Assembly: GCA_004369045.1 (NCBI GenBank)
Contig: ML213518.1
Coordinates: forward strand, 480,591-544,590
Origin: Heliocybe sulcata
Lineage: Eukaryota; Basidiomycota; Agaricomycetes; Gloeophyllales; Gloeophyllaceae
Length of the DNA stretch: 64,000 nt
Reading direction: 5' to 3'
A program made the position numbers and the translations under genes. Shown in pieces: positions 24,218-37,644 of the stretch (within the stretch, counting starts at the first letter, position 1; each line of letters begins with the position of its first letter). The notes beneath the pieces are model-generated. The model was given only the letters and a program-made list of their open reading frames with translations. It did no database searches and had not been told where the DNA came from.

Positions 24218-25519
24218 CTACACCGAGTTGATCGGCAACTCGACCGGACAGGGCGCGTCCGTAATCTGGGTCGCCGTGCTGGGGTGGCTCGGCAGGCCCA
24301 TGATGTTCATGTCGAGCACAAGACGGAATTTCAGACCGGGCCTTGTCCCGTTGGCGTACGTAGCCGTATTCTTGCATGCATTGTACCAGTTAGCCCCTAT
24401 CCACGCGAGAATCAGCATTATCCTTCCCAGCGCGGGGCATCTACACGGCACTCACATGTCACATCCGAATCATTGGTCGCAACATACGTGAAATTCATCG
24501 GCAGCTTCATCTCCGGGAAGCTCTTGGCGGGGACCGTCGTCTTGCCCAGGCTCCCGGTTCCCACCAGCCTCTCAGTATCCAGATCATAAATCGATCCGCT
24601 CAGCTTGTTGAATGTCAGAGGTAGGTAGTTGCTGCCCGTGTTGGCTTGCAGGTCGACGAGGGCGGCGAAGGAGAAGTTGGCTGGGGCGCGGGAGAAGACG
24701 GTAGGGACGCTGTCCGCAAAGGACCCTGTTGCATTGAGGAGAGGGCTTTCGGAGTTGAATGCAAAGGCGGGGACGCGAGGGATGGTGAATGCCAACACGA
24801 TGGCGATTCTGCAAGACGGCGCGGTCCATGTCAGCATGAAGCTAGCGATGAGAGCGAAAATGCAAACGCACACGCAGCACAGGCCGAACATAAAGAAGGC
24901 CGTAAACCTCCTCGTAAACCACGACCCACAGAGCCCGCGCTCGCCACGATTCCAGTCTTTCCAGAACTGCATTCTGCCCTCTGCCTTCCTCTCCCGCTTG
25001 CCAGTCTTCGTCATGGCTTTGAGCTCCCCAGCACCCCATTCCGGTCCCAGCGCCGGCACGGTAACCATTTCCACTGGTCCATTTGTCCCGGGTGTGCTGA
25101 TCTCCTCTTCGTGCTTGATGGGCGTAGCAGAACGAATCTCTCGATACCTATAGCATCGTCAGGGACGGCTAGGGCAGCAAAGGCTATCCCACGCACCCAG
25201 CAGGGTTGCTCTGACCGAACGCAGTGCTGTACCGGGGTCCAGCGTTGTTAAAGTCCGCATAGACGTCCCAGCTGTCATCATGTGCCTCTTCCTCGTCACG
25301 CCCGCCCTTGACCGGCTCCTCCCTCCCTTGCATAAAGTACGAATTCCGATTGTATCCAGCACTTGGCGTCGGCTGGCCATAGTTGGGGTTGAAGAAAGAG
25401 GACGAAGAGTCGCGCCGTTGCCGCTCCTGGCCTGGAGGAAACTCGGAGTTCAGAACGTCAACGCTCCTTCTTGGAGCCCCGTAGAAAGAGGAGACGGCAG
25501 ATTTCCTGTCGAAGTCCAT
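24218..25519 (-). CDS. LEA-2-like single-pass membrane protein
   Basis: Fungal membrane protein with a C-terminal domain like the LEA-2/NDR1-HIN1 family, a beta-sandwich exposed outside the membrane. Start at 25517-25519 (MDFDRKSAVSSFYGAPRRS). A disordered cytosolic region of about 150 residues follows (Ser, Asn, Gly, Tyr-rich). An intron lies near 25150-25200, then GPEWGAGELKAMTKTGKR, a basic stretch, and one membrane span (FFMFGLCCVCVCIFALIAS). The LEA-2 part includes IPRVPAFAFNSESPLL, FAALVDLQANTGSNYLPLTF, LSGSIYDLDT and MKLPMNFTYVATNDSDVT. It joins over an intron (donor T|GTGAGT) to WANWYNACKN, then LKFRLVLDMNIMGL and the end LPINSV. A short extra intron just after the span is possible. 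Precise function unknown. Confidence 0.75.
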
Positions 25520-26222
25520 GTCGATGAGTGTAGCAAGGAACTGGTTCCCGACGACGAGAGCTCGCCGTGTGTGAGTGCAGCGGCTGTCGAGACGTCTTCG
25601 CACGTGGCTGGCGCTATGAACGGCTATTAGCCCGGAGGACCCGGTATACCTACCTGCTCAGAATGTTTGAGCAACAATATTCACTCACAGGCTTACTGTT
25701 AGTCAATGCGGCTCGCTACGATCTAAAGGTGCCTTAGCAACTGACGATGACTTTCAGTGCAAGTAGACGAGGCTGCATAATATTTTACAAGTGCCCTGCA
25801 ATGAAAAAAAAAGCGGTACTTATTTGCGTCTTCAAGCTCCGTTCTCGTCAGAAGTTAGTAAACGAAGAGGGCCGGTGCCGTCGATACTAGTGCCACTACC
25901 GTAAGATCAACTAGGCAAAGACTTTGAGGCCAAGTCCGAATCGGACTAGGATGGGATGTGTCCTGCCCGCCTCATTCTGCCTCATTGCAAGCACTCTTGT
26001 CACGCGTATTCTCCCATTTCTCTTCGATTTTAACGACATTCATCGCGTGAATACGGGCATGCATACTTTATTGAGGGCTGGATGCAGGAGTGTAAAACGG
26101 CAGATACAGAAACAGGTACACATATATACAGATGCAACGACGTATAATAGGCTTGACGGCCATAATCCACCGTCGACGACGGAAAGCACAAAACTCAAAG
26201 CCACTGTAGGTCATAACTACTC
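25520..26222. other. Intergenic, nothing supported
   Basis: About 700 bp upstream of the LEA-2-like gene and downstream of the next gene on the same strand. It includes a run of nine A at 25804-25812. No coding or RNA feature is recognised; it should contain the LEA-2-like gene promoter. Confidence 0.45.
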
Positions 26223-26941
26223 TCAGACCTCTCGGTTTGCGTTACTCCTATGCAAAGGCTGCTCAAACTGCCCCGCCTGACCGGTCTCGACGGCATGGAC
26301 TCTCTGCCCAAGCTGCACCCCTTCACCACCGGCGTTCATGACTGGATATTCCTCAGAGATGGGCGACGTCGCCGGCGTGTACCCTCGCGGCTCGTACGGG
26401 GGTAACTTCTGGTCAAAAGTCGACGCTCGGCTAGCGGGAGGAGGGAAGGTATTGGAACGGGGTACGCTGCCCATCTCCGTATCATTTCCCCGCGGCTTCA
26501 GGTTCGGTAAGAACAGAAGGCGGACGAAGTGGTAGGGCCTCATGAGTCGACCTGCCACCCGTCCTAACGTCAGGCATGAAGGAGATGAAGACATGCATTG
26601 TCCAACCCACCGAGGAAACTAGCGTTCTTAAAGCTCTCATCGTCTGAAAAGTGTTCCTTGCGCGCGTGATAGCGGTGGCCGCAGAAGAATATTATCCCAA
26701 GCAGCAGAAGAATGACTATGCAGCGGTGAGTCGCGGTACAGGGTAATTAACGGTAATGACACGCACGAGCTCCGAAGAGTGTCCCATAAATGATTTGGTT
26801 CGTGTTTCTCTGCTGGACGTTGGGGTCTGGATAGACGCTGACTTGGGGGAACGCAGGGGAGCTTGTGGCAGCGGCAGCGTTGGTCGCTGTAGAAGGAGTA
26901 ATGGTAGTGGAGATGGCCGGACTACCTGTGGCAGAGGACAT
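26223..26941 (-). CDS. Small single-pass membrane protein with LPPY motif
   Basis: Uncharacterised protein of about 190 residues. It starts at 26939-26941 with a Ser/Thr/Ala-rich N-terminus (MSSATGSPAISTTITPSTA) lacking a clear signal peptide. The membrane span IIYGTLFGALILLLLGIIFF is completed over an intron near 26706-26767 (GGAGCTC|...|TCATTC). After a basic stop-transfer stretch (CGHRYHARKEHF) and a second intron near 26560-26610, the tail is Pro-rich with LPPYEPRGYTPATSPISEEY. LPPY fits the LPxY/PPxY class of WW-domain ligands. Layout (short outer part, one span, proline-rich tail) parallels the LPSY protein 3 kb to the left, but the sequences are not obviously homologous. Function unknown; a ubiquitin-ligase adaptor is one possibility. 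Confidence 0.65.
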
Positions 26942-28216
26942 GGCTGGGCAAGATTAGGGAAGAGTGGTGGTGGTGTTATAGAGGGATGCTTGCAGTGTAT
27001 CCTCCCGTCCTTATGAAGGTGCAACAATGAGGCAAAGCTGTACGAGAAGTGCCGAAGACTCTGGTGGAACAAAGGTCGTCTGGTCGACATAGCATCGGGG
27101 CGGGGCGATGATTTGTGGGTGGCAGCTTGCGCTAGACGCTCAATACAATCGACCAGGGCCACCAGGCGCCTACTCGATTTCTCTGCGTCAATCCATGAGC
27201 TCGCAGCAGATAAGCCAGGGCATTGAGCGTCTCGTAGGTACAAGCGGAAGAGAAATGTCCGTCAATGCCGCGCGTAGTCGGTAGCGAGTCCAACGTTTAG
27301 TAGAGGGTAGTGCATGAGGAAAGTTAGGCCCAGTCTACCGGGACCGGCGGGCCTGAATCGATGCCATCGAGAGACTATCTGTGCAATCACGGTTATGATT
27401 GCCGGACTGGCTGCAGGCAGGCGACCTCGAGGAACCTGACTGCTGCAAAACGCGGCGGGTACAGTGCTGGACGCAGCACTGACCAGCGCTCCCGGCGCCT
27501 TTTCTGCTCCTCAGCTATCGTCATGCAAGGGGCCTATGACGCGGGACAGATAGTCGCAATGTCTGACTAGTACTCAGTCTAACGCGGAAACTGCGAGCCC
27601 GTAGTCGGGCATTAATTGGGCACCAGCGAAGGTTTGCGTGCTTGATGGTGTAGCGACCAGACACAACAGTATCCAGTCTCTCTTGCTTACTCCATAGATA
27701 GGCGACAAGTTTGGAGAAAGCTCGGTAAACGTGTAAGGCTACACCGGCAATAGCGGGACACGTTTTACAGCTTGGCTCACAGGCCTGGCGGCTGCAGGAG
27801 AAAGACGCTAGAAGCATAGAACAAGGACTGGCTAATACTTTGCTCTGCCGACAGCCTCAAGAGGGCGGGCAGTGAGTGAGACTAGTACTGCGAAAGAAAG
27901 CCTCTTCTGAACCTGAACTTGTGGGTCCGTATTGGAATCGTCAGGTGCGAGCGGTCCGCGCTCTCCTCCCTAGGCTGGAGGCAACCCTGATATTGTGGGT
28001 CTTGTTTATTCGAATACTTCAAGTTTGACGGACCCTGCACTTTTTGTTTTCCAGAAAACCGCTCAGAAAACGCTTTGCATGAATCGAGGATATTGTGCCG
28101 CAAGGACTCAGGAGTGCACCCGGACATATCGATTCGAACCGCCCCGCGGTTGAATCGGCATCCTGGTACCAGATGGCTGACATGGCGTGACTGGAGACCA
28201 CACTGACAAGACGTCG
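26942..28216. other. Long divergent spacer, no gene seen
   Basis: About 1.27 kb between divergent starts of the LPPY protein and the tetraspanin. Only short ORFs in competing frames. A B-box-like string at 28129-28138 was checked as a tRNA hint and rejected. It probably contains two promoters. Confidence 0.45.
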
Positions 28217-29795
28217 ATGGAACGGTCCTACTCGTCGGGATGCTCGTCTCCCAACCCTGCTTCCGTGTCTATTCGGTATCGTACTGGCGGCTTGGGCAGC
28301 ACTCTTCCTTATGACGACCGGACAGCCCCTCCTCGATATGGTTCCTCGAGTCCCTATGAATGTCCGCGGGCTGGGGATGACGCTAACTTGACTGCAGTGG
28401 GCCGAGGCCTGTGCGGGAATATCTTGCATTCTGCGGATTTGACTTCAAGTTCATCGAGGATACCTGGACATCGACCGGATTTGCTTCTCGTTTCTCCTGA
28501 ATTTCCTTACGATATCCCGCCACAGGACGGAAACATTGCTACGTTCACCTCCATCCCTCTGTCTCCCAGGCCCAACATTCCGGCTCCCCCAACTTGCCGC
28601 GCATCGACGACGTTCTCTCTCCCTTCCGCACCTACCCCGCCGCCAGAAAAGGAACGCAGCGCCCTCCGTTCAGCCCTGACACCCCGTCTCAATTTCTTCT
28701 CTTCCAGGAGGAAGTCTGAACAAATATTGAAGAAGGAGCCACTACCACCACGCGCCTGGTCACCCATCCAAATGCCGCGGATCCCTACGTCGAGCTCCAT
28801 CTCGTCTTCTGGGCATAGCGCTGTCTCATCTGGCTCTTCGATATTATCGACTAGCTCCTCGATCCTGCCGGAGAAGTTCACGCAGAAGTGGCCAAAGCCT
28901 CTGTCCACGAGGGGCTCTGTTTCGACTCGGTCTAGTTTATCGCTGTCCTTGCTCGAACAGGAAGCGGCTGGTCTCGGGATGGAGTCTGTCGGACGGTGGA
29001 CGCCGTACAAGTGGTGCTTACTGTTCTCTGTGACTACGGTCTTCATATATGGTCTGGTCGGAATGACGTGCGCGATCGCGACATGGTTCAGGAGTAGGCT
29101 CTTCCTCCTTTGCCGAGTATAACCGCAACTCACACTGAGCCTCTCCAGCCTGGATGCACGCAGACGTGATGTACGTCGCAGACTACGACATCCTGGTGCT
29201 CGTCACCCTCTCCGCTTCGATCCTCCTCTTAACCTCCATCGTCGGTCTCACCGGCACCCTGCTCAACTCGCGCGCCATCCTCGCGGTCTATGCCCTCCTC
29301 CTCTGGCCCTCGCTAATTTCGATGCTCTCGATCGGCTACACCTCCTACAGACGTTCCGCGCTCTCCCTTGATCGGAAACTCAACCTCGCTTGGAGCCAGT
29401 GGTACACCCCACTTGGGCGGCTGATCATCCAAGATTCTCTGCAGTGTTGTGGGTACTACAACGCGCTGCACGATGCGACGCCGAGCAGAAGGTGTTTCTC
29501 GCGGACGGCGTTGCCGGGCTGCAAGAGCAGACTGTACCGTTTCGAGCAGGAGAATCTGGGCATGGTGTGGGCAATGGTATTCTCGCTGGTGCCTCTGCAT
29601 ATCTTCAATATCTTTGTGGCGCTGCTGTGCGCGAACCATGTCACGAAGAGGTTTGGGAAGGGAATTACGCCGAAGGGGTATAGGCTTACCCGTGCAGATT
29701 TGAAGGTTCCGGATGGTGGTATGGACGCTGTACTGCTCCCGAGACTGTCGAGAGCACCGTCGATCGCTGTGTTCAGGGAGGATAGAGCGCGCTGA
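28217..29795 (+). CDS. Tetraspanin, basidiomycete Tsp2-like
   Basis: Four-span membrane protein of the tetraspanin fold, which organises membrane microdomains. Start taken at 28217-28219 (MERSYSSGCSSPNPASVS). A long Ser/Pro-rich cytosolic N-terminus of roughly 250 residues precedes the first span (WCLLFSVTTVFIYGLVGMTC). An intron near 29097-29150 leads to the second part: spans ILVLVTLSASILLLTSIVGL and ILAVYALLLWPSLISMLSIG, an extracellular loop with the diagnostic CCGYYNALHDATP and further Cys residues (RRCFSRTALPGC), and the last span MVWAMVFSLVPLHIFNIFVA. The C-terminal tail ends FREDRAR, stop at 29793-29795. The long N-terminal extension plus CCG loop is typical of the basidiomycete Tsp2 type; that subfamily call is from memory of the family. 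Confidence 0.83.
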
Positions 29796-30747
29796 TAGCG
29801 GCTCACGCAGTTGCAGGGCCTTTACTGTTATCTTTACCATTATGTTCGATAATATATCTGCATAGATAACTCAACAATACATATGCGATATATGACCACT
29901 GGAAATAAATGGGCTCGTATGTTACTGAAGCCACAGGATTTAAATGGTAGTGATGTCATCTGTAGTGCTTTGCAGCTCTGACATATGTTCTTCGTGCTCA
30001 ATCGGGATAAGAGGATGCCAAATTCAGGACAAATTGGCTTCAGTATTGAGACTATGTAGGCCCTTCCCAGACCTTCACATTATCCCTTCACATCCGTAGT
30101 ATATAAAATCAAAGGTCCCGTTCGCGAGGGTCTTGCATTCTTTCTTCCCCTTCCCCACCACCGTCTGGGCTGGTGGTGCGCCGTGGAATATTGCATGGCT
30201 TCTTTGTTCCCTTAATCTTCTGGGACTGGCTACATAAAAGCTAGCTCTTGGTGGACTAGTCGTACCCATTATTTTGCATCTCGCGGTTGATTAGCGCAGG
30301 TTCGCGGTACCGCCATCTGGAACCTGCAGCACTAGTGTCTCGCTGGCATGCAACGTGACCTGCAGGGGAGTGATCGTATTGGTGAGCAACGCATTACTCT
30401 TCATTCCGAATGCTGTTTTGTTGATCAACAGCCCATCAGGTTGCTGAGCGCAGGTTGCAACGCTGGAATCCGGTCTCTGCCATTCGCGAAAACGCCAGAA
30501 TTTGGAATTGTCGTGTCCGACGTGCATTATCAGCCACATCACGTGAGCACTTTACAAATAGCTGCGAGAAAACGTGACTGATACGGTCCTCTTAAAAGAC
30601 CCTTGCATTGCGCCTGCCCTCGCTTCACACATCTCCGTCGTGCATCCCAGGTTTACTCCGTTACTCAGGGCTTCCTGCAGACCTGCACTCGCCGTTGCTT
30701 CATTTCACTCAGTTCACACCGAGATCGGACCCCTCAAAAACCCCAGG
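29796..30747. other. Intergenic with a minor ORF
   Basis: About 950 bp. A minus-strand frame ending at 30291 reads NALLTNTITPLQVTLHASET and then LVLQVPDGG, reminiscent of the beta-rich C-terminal domain of some glycoside hydrolases, but no further exons of such a gene were found. The right part should contain the thioredoxin reductase promoter. Nothing else is supported. Confidence 0.35.
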
Positions 30748-32008
<1,261 letters not shown>

Positions 32009-32181
32009 GCACTGGGCGTTGAGATTGGTGACGTGCATCAGGTATAGCGGATATTTATGAGAAGCTGTATATCCACTGCTTACTATAGACATATTATGGG
32101 ATTCCGGTGCTTTATGATTCTAAGGTTGCGGTCCGGAAGCTGTACCCTGAGCGCCAGCACTTTGAAAATTCTCGGACACTC

Positions 32182-32899
32182 TCACTTGACGTGGCAAGAC
32201 TTCGCGGTGTCTCGGTGGTTCGCATGGACCTCCTCTATGTTGCTATTCAGGTCATCCATCTCGTAGGCCGAGCTCGAATCAGATTCCCCAGTTTCAGTAG
32301 GACCATACTCGCCGGGTCGTATCGCTTCTTCCTCCTCGTCGTCTAGGGCTTGGCTCGCTAGCTGCATGGCGCGCTCAGCTTGGTGGTGATAAGCTCCGTC
32401 AGCCCGGAACTCATCGTCGCTACTGCTGGCATCGTCGAAATGGTCGAGGGTAGGGCGAGTAAGCCAGAGGTCGGTGGCGCACCGTATAGTTTCCCAGCGG
32501 TCCCAGATGGTTTAGCTGTGTGCTGAGCGGACATGGCGTAGAAAACCTCTTCGACGAGGTTTTCAGAGACCTTGGAGGCGTCCGTGTTGCCCTCTTCGAA
32601 AATTGTACAGAGACAGAGGTGGATCCGCCGTCTGTGCCCTGGTTTTACGGCACCTTCGACGAAGGTGCACCTGAGTGCCTGGTCGGCTGCGGCGACAATG
32701 CCTCCTGGATCATGATGGAACCTGAGGTCGTGCCGCTGGCGCATGGAAGGTGTAGAACCTCGAGCCAGGAACACTTTAAACTCGCCTTCTTTGCAAGCTC
32801 CTTAGTATTGTTGTCTAGGACGAGCCTCTCCTGGAGGGTGTTTAGGACGGTCGCTAATCGGAGTGCAGTCATCGATGGACATACTGCTAAATGGGTCAT
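32182..32899 (-). CDS. Unassigned acidic-tailed ORF region
   Basis: Two or three overlapping minus-strand frames look partly coding. One runs from Met at 32899 (MTHLAVCPSMTALRLATVLN). One reads HHDPGGIVAAADQALRC and then KVSENLVEEVFYAM (about 32720-32530). One near the 3' end reads TIWDRWETIRCATDLWL and then the acidic ALDDEEEEAIRPGEYG, stop at 32182. The last frame has an in-frame stop just upstream of its Thr-Ile-Trp codons with no AG between, so a simple splice join is not available. It may be a degenerate gene or a misread structure. I do not recognise the product. Confidence 0.28.
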
Positions 32900-34476
32900 T
32901 ATGAACGTCCTGAAGTAGGGAAAATAAGCGCCTACGTGGTCAGAGTCCTAGTCGTAGATTTTGGAGCAGTTGTGGCACCAACTACTTCTCAAGCGCATCC
33001 CAAAAAATGGTAGAGTTAGCCATCATTGTCGCAGACCGCTACCGCGGCCATTATCTCTTATACCTCTTCCGAGCCGCCTTCGTCTAAGGAACACTATGCC
33101 TTGAAACGCACGGCTCGAGGCAGGATGGTACGCATGTCATGGCACTAATGGATTCATCAGCAAGTGTCTTGTTCACTTGACGAGGATTAAGAGATGTTTG
33201 AGCTTCGTCTTCAAGCCCCCATTCTCGTGCTTGTGTAATAAGATAGTCTATGGCCAGGCCTTAGTGAGTCGCATTTATCTGATATCCTGCACAAAGGCGC
33301 CGCCTACCTCCTGAAAAAGCTCTTCGTGTTCCGACTTCGACTTGTGCTTTTGGCCCGCTACTTATGTGTACTGAGACTCTGGTACTGAGACGAGTGCAAA
33401 TCAGCGCTGTTGGTCTGATGTGTTGACATGTCACAGTAGCCCATCACATGACCGTGACATCCCGTGCCACGAGTACTTGTTCCATAGTTACGAAGGTTTA
33501 GCTCTCCATTCTGCTGCTCTTCATTCTGCTGCTATCTGGAAAGTGGATATAAACTCTGATACCCTCTTCATGGCTGAGGTCTGGATTATGCCTTGGAATC
33601 TCCAAAAGCATTGACTGTGCTTCTACGAAGTAATCGTCTAGCAAGAACTTTTATCGGCAAGTATCGTCCTGGCTCAGGCTTTCATCGCTTGAAAGTAAAG
33701 CTGGCATAGGAAAGGAATTGCTCAAAAACTTGAGGAATATCTTGAGGGTCTTTCAATTAAAGGCAGCAGTCTTCTGCTGGGCTCTACATACAGTGCCAGA
33801 ATTCTTCACATGTTGTATATGAAGAAGCGGCATTTCCTCGCTCAGGACGGACTAAAAATAATTCCGCCTCTGGAGGGACGAATCAACGGCTGTGCTCTTC
33901 GGTTGGATTGATGCTTCTGGCTCCAGACTCGTTATAGAAGGTCGAAGCTATTCACTCGGGAGCAGTCTAGTGGATCACTCGTCCCGCAGCTGCCAAGCTC
34001 TCCGATTCTCTCGTGGTACTCATCCCACATCGTCTTGGTCCGATTAATTCTCGCTTTACGTGACTGCGTCGACTGTCAACGGCGACGCCTTCGCGCCCTA
34101 CGCTAACGTACGTTCCCTCGGTATCCCACGACCTACGGATGGCTGTCCCGTGAGGCTCGTGTTCAACACGATGGTGATCGTCCCGCAGTAATGGTCCACA
34201 AGAAAATTATAATTGGAGGCGGTTCTATGTCGGCTCTATTGGTTCTTTGCTTGAAGTCTTACGATATCAGACCGTCACTGTCAATGGAGTCTTTCTCATG
34301 CTGGGTATTCATCTCCAGGTCCCTTGCATCACCTGGTGGGATCGCACAGATGCCTTTCCTAGTCGTGGGATGTCCTCTTAAAGCCCCATGCTGCCATCAG
34401 TAGCGAAGTTGAGCCGCTGTTCCCTTTTTCCACTCCCTGCCGTTACCTCTTCCTTCGGCCTCAGCAACTGTCTTAC
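32900..34476. other. Gene-poor stretch
   Basis: About 1.6 kb with no ORF of convincing length on either strand and no recognised repeat. A short plus-strand reading near 34070-34195 (STVNGDAFAPYANVRSLGIP) looks protein-like but stops soon after and has no visible partners. It may hold decayed gene debris and the promoter of the VTT-domain gene. Confidence 0.4.
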
Positions 34477-36077
34477 ATGACCTCACCCTATCCTCCTTCG
34501 GGAACGTCCGTCGTGGATAGAACGTCTAGAGACCTCGCTGAGACGGCAGACGACAACGCCGAACTAGTTGCGCCGCAGCCAGTCCTCGTCGATGTACCAG
34601 GTACACCATCCCTGGATGAGAGGGCCTCTTTAGTCCTGGAAAGAGCAATTGCCCGCACTCCAAGTCCTACGCCTAGCGAGGCCGTGGTATACTCGAATTC
34701 CTGGATCTTCTTCAACTGGAGAAAGTACGTCAATTGGAGATGGTGGGTCCGAGGACGGCGCAAGTGTAGGTTCCCATGATCTTTCAGGACTTCCTGTATT
34801 GACGTGCTATTACTGTGTACAGGGCTGCTAGTCCCGCTGCCTTTCGTAGCAGCGTTCGTCGCTCTGGTGTCGATATACCATGACAACATTGTCAGATTCC
34901 TACTGCCAGTGGCAAAGTGGATGTACGAGTAAGTTACTTGGCCGCTGTTCTGGTTGTCCAGACCCTTACGAGACATTCGTGCAGCACGAAAGGTGGATTC
35001 ATGATCCCTATCGCCATACTTTTCGTTCTCTCTTTCCCTCCAGTCCGTACTCTGGTTCACGCTCTTACTGGCTTATCACCTGACTTCTGTTCAGCTGTGG
35101 GGCCATGAAGTGGTAGCCATTGTATGCGGGCTCGTTTGGGGTCTCTGGATCGGATTCGGGATTGTAGCAGCAGGGACCTTCCTCGGCGAAATCGGAAACT
35201 TCTAGTAAGAGGAAGACGGCTTACCGCTTGGATAGTAGGAGATTTCTGACATGACTACAGCGCTTTCAGATACTGTTTTCGATCTCGCTGTGCGAAATGG
35301 GAGAAGACCAAGATTCCGTATGCGTGTTTGACCAGAGTGGTTCAAGAAGGCGGCTTCAAGGTCGTACTCATTGCCCGATATAGCGCTATTCCTCCTCACT
35401 GTATGTAGTGACTGATGTCTGACGGTAGTCCGTGCACATACTAACTTGGGGCTGGGAGGATAGTCACTACCGCTGTTTTCTCGACGTGCGGCGTGAGCAT
35501 CATATCGTTCTCGCTGGCAGCAATTCTATCCCTGCCAAGACAGATCCTGAACGTTTACCTTGGAGTCATCTTTCTCCAGACCACGGAAGGTAGCCTAGTC
35601 AGTTTTTCTTCGTAAGACTTGAATCTAACGTGCACGCATCTTTCATAGGTGGCAAGTCGGATGCGAAGATCACCTATCCACTAGCTATCGGAACTATCCT
35701 GTCTACGATATTCGCAATGTGGTACATTCTATGGAAGATGAGGCAAGTACGCCCCGCGGTGATTTACGCACGGCGTAAAGCCAGGTATGTCAGGGACCCT
35801 TCTTATACTAAGCCCCTCTTTCTTACTAAACGGACACAGGCAACCGAAGACGGAGTCATCTACCACGGATATGTACTCTCTGAACAGCTTGGGATATCTT
35901 CCAGAAGCCAGCTCAAGCTCTCAGGCTCGTCTCAGCGGCGATATCGAACTCAATGCTTCCAAAGCGAGCATTAGAGCAGTCGCAATTGCATCTAGGCGGA
36001 GTCATGAGCTCGATATCCCAAGGGAAAAGGCAGGTGTCTTGGACCCGGTGCCGAGTAGTCCATCCGCGATGGTGTAG
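34477..36077 (+). CDS. VTT-domain (TVP38/TMEM64-like) membrane protein
   Basis: Multi-span protein of the SNARE-associated VTT/DedA superfamily; yeast Tvp38 is a Golgi membrane protein and relatives act as lipid scramblases. Start 34477 (MTSPYPPSGTSVVDRTS), a polar N-terminal domain of about 90 residues, then spans LLVPLPFVAAFVALVSIY (about 34823) and IPIAILFVLSFPP. The VTT core reads FGHEVVAIVCGLVWGLWIGF, AAGTFLGEIGNF|YCFRSRC, then KIPYACLTRVVQEGGFKVVL and ARYSAIPPH|...|FSTCGVSIISF. Later come SLPRQILNVYLGVIF and a last span (YPLAIGTILSTIFAMWYILW). The soluble tail contains SSSSQARLSGDIELNASKAS and ends PSSPSAMV at 36077. Seven or so short introns; joins in the 34.9-35.6 kb part are approximate. 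The motif G-x-F-x-G-E with the later R-x-x-x-x-P fits the family. Confidence 0.8.
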
Positions 36078-36298
36078 CCCTCACTGTGATAACCGGTATT
36101 TCCGAGATCAGGAGGTACGTGATTTGTTCTGAGCCTCCTACACGTGGAATATTGACAGGTTCTTTCTTCTGTAAAGATGTGTATATGAAGAATGCCGATA
36201 TAGCCTTAGACTGGACACTTGATATTGTACTCGTGCTGCTCGTAACTCACTTGTATACTGTGTTTTTCTCTCCATCCTCACCTAGCAATGTCAACCCG

Positions 36299-36667
36299 AT
36301 GTCCGCGTCTCCTCAGGAGTGGTCTGTAGCGTCTATCAATCCCATCAAAGCTCTCGATGGGGGCATAGGTGAGTATTATTATGATGGTTGTCCAGGGCTT
36401 ATACATGGTGTGTGACATTGTCATAGGCGCGTAGGATATAACTTATATGTTCGTCGGAATCTTGCGATTCTAAAACGAAGACTGTCCTCGAATGTTTCCA
36501 ACCCATGGCTTGCTATCCCTGCTTGGTGGCTTATCAAAGTTCCACCACAATGGTCTCTCTTACTACCTAGGACTGGGGGGCGTGAACGTCCTCCAGATCT
36601 CGACTGTTCAGTTCAGTGTCCTCAACCTATTGACCGACAACTATCGCCCGCGAATAATGTGCGCTGA
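36299..36667 (+). CDS. Possible small two-exon gene
   Basis: A candidate protein of about 100 residues. Exon 1 begins MSASPQEWSVASINPIKALD and ends at 36368 with a GTGAGT donor. Using the acceptor at 36433-36434 the frame continues GYNLYVRRNLAILKRRLSSN and WLAIPAWWLIKVPPQWS to a stop at 36665-36667. It has basic and Trp-rich segments but no recognised domain. The 66-nt intron has normal ends. Weak: no homology argument is possible here. Confidence 0.28.
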
Positions 36668-37644
36668 TACAGGTCTCTTCAAAGGCGACTCGGCGTTCCA
36701 TGCTCTTCGGCCTGTCTCAGCCATGCCGTGGCTCGATACTGTACCGGCCCTGGGCCGTCTCTTCCTGCCAACAAGGTACATGGCAAGCAGGACAAGGATG
36801 AACAGCGCTATTTTAATGGATCAACGACCACCTCAGGTAACGGAGACGGAGCTGCTAATCACCTAGACCTAGGCCCATCATCAGTTTGACGTGTGGCTGG
36901 ATATACGTGCTTGACGGCGTTGTCGAAGCTGGAGAGGACGAGGTTGCAGAGGATATCGGAGCCATGGCAGTAAAGGTTGGATTTGGACACTTTGAACAGG
37001 TTTAAGGACGAAGACCGTCTTGACCCCATCTTTATATCGTTCGCTGCATCCCAAGGCCAAAAGCGCGCGGTGAGATGGTCGTCCTCTTGATTCTCTTGGT
37101 TGACTGTGTCTTGGATTCTGATATCCGTAGCGTTCCGAATCCCGGTGGCGTCTGCACCCGAGGATGGTATGCTGTACTACTCGGCACGCTTCTGTCTGAG
37201 CTTACGACTAATTTGCGTATTCTTCAAGTGCTCTTCAGATTAAAAGTTTAGCGCGCTCATACGAGAACGAGACAGAGACTCCGACTATATTATAGTCCTG
37301 TATAGTCGTGGGAGGTGGTGCAGATACTCGCCGTAACGGCGTGGTAGGCTGCGGAAGCTGTCGAGATGGAGATCCAGAGACGACGCCGACCAGCTGGTAG
37401 TCCGAGCGCTAGCCATTCATTGCAGACTTTCCACAACAAGGCTTGGAGAGTCTTAGCCCAAAGCGCCTACCGTGTGCAAGATCTGAATCAACGCTCGCCT
37501 GCAATGCTGGGCTCCCTCATGACGCCGCAAGTCATCCTAGATCTCCGTACCCTTCCGCATAGACGGCGACAAGACACACCGGAGTACGGGTGGAACCGGT
37601 TCTATGTATACATTATCGTTGATAAGGCTGTGCGTTTACACTCA
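36668..37644. other. Intergenic, nothing supported
   Basis: About 980 bp to the stop codon of the convergent FMN dehydrogenase. One open frame (37366-37842, +) overlaps the 3' end of that gene in antisense and has no family features. Nothing else seen. Confidence 0.45.

Noticed and set aside
28129-28138. tRNA B-box-like gattcgaacc (minus strand ggttcgaatc)
   Set aside because: The flanking bases do not form a T-stem and no A box or acceptor stem is present.
28507-29133. Minus-strand open frame of 208 codons
   Set aside because: Antisense of the tetraspanin N-terminal exon, which has clear family features on the plus strand.
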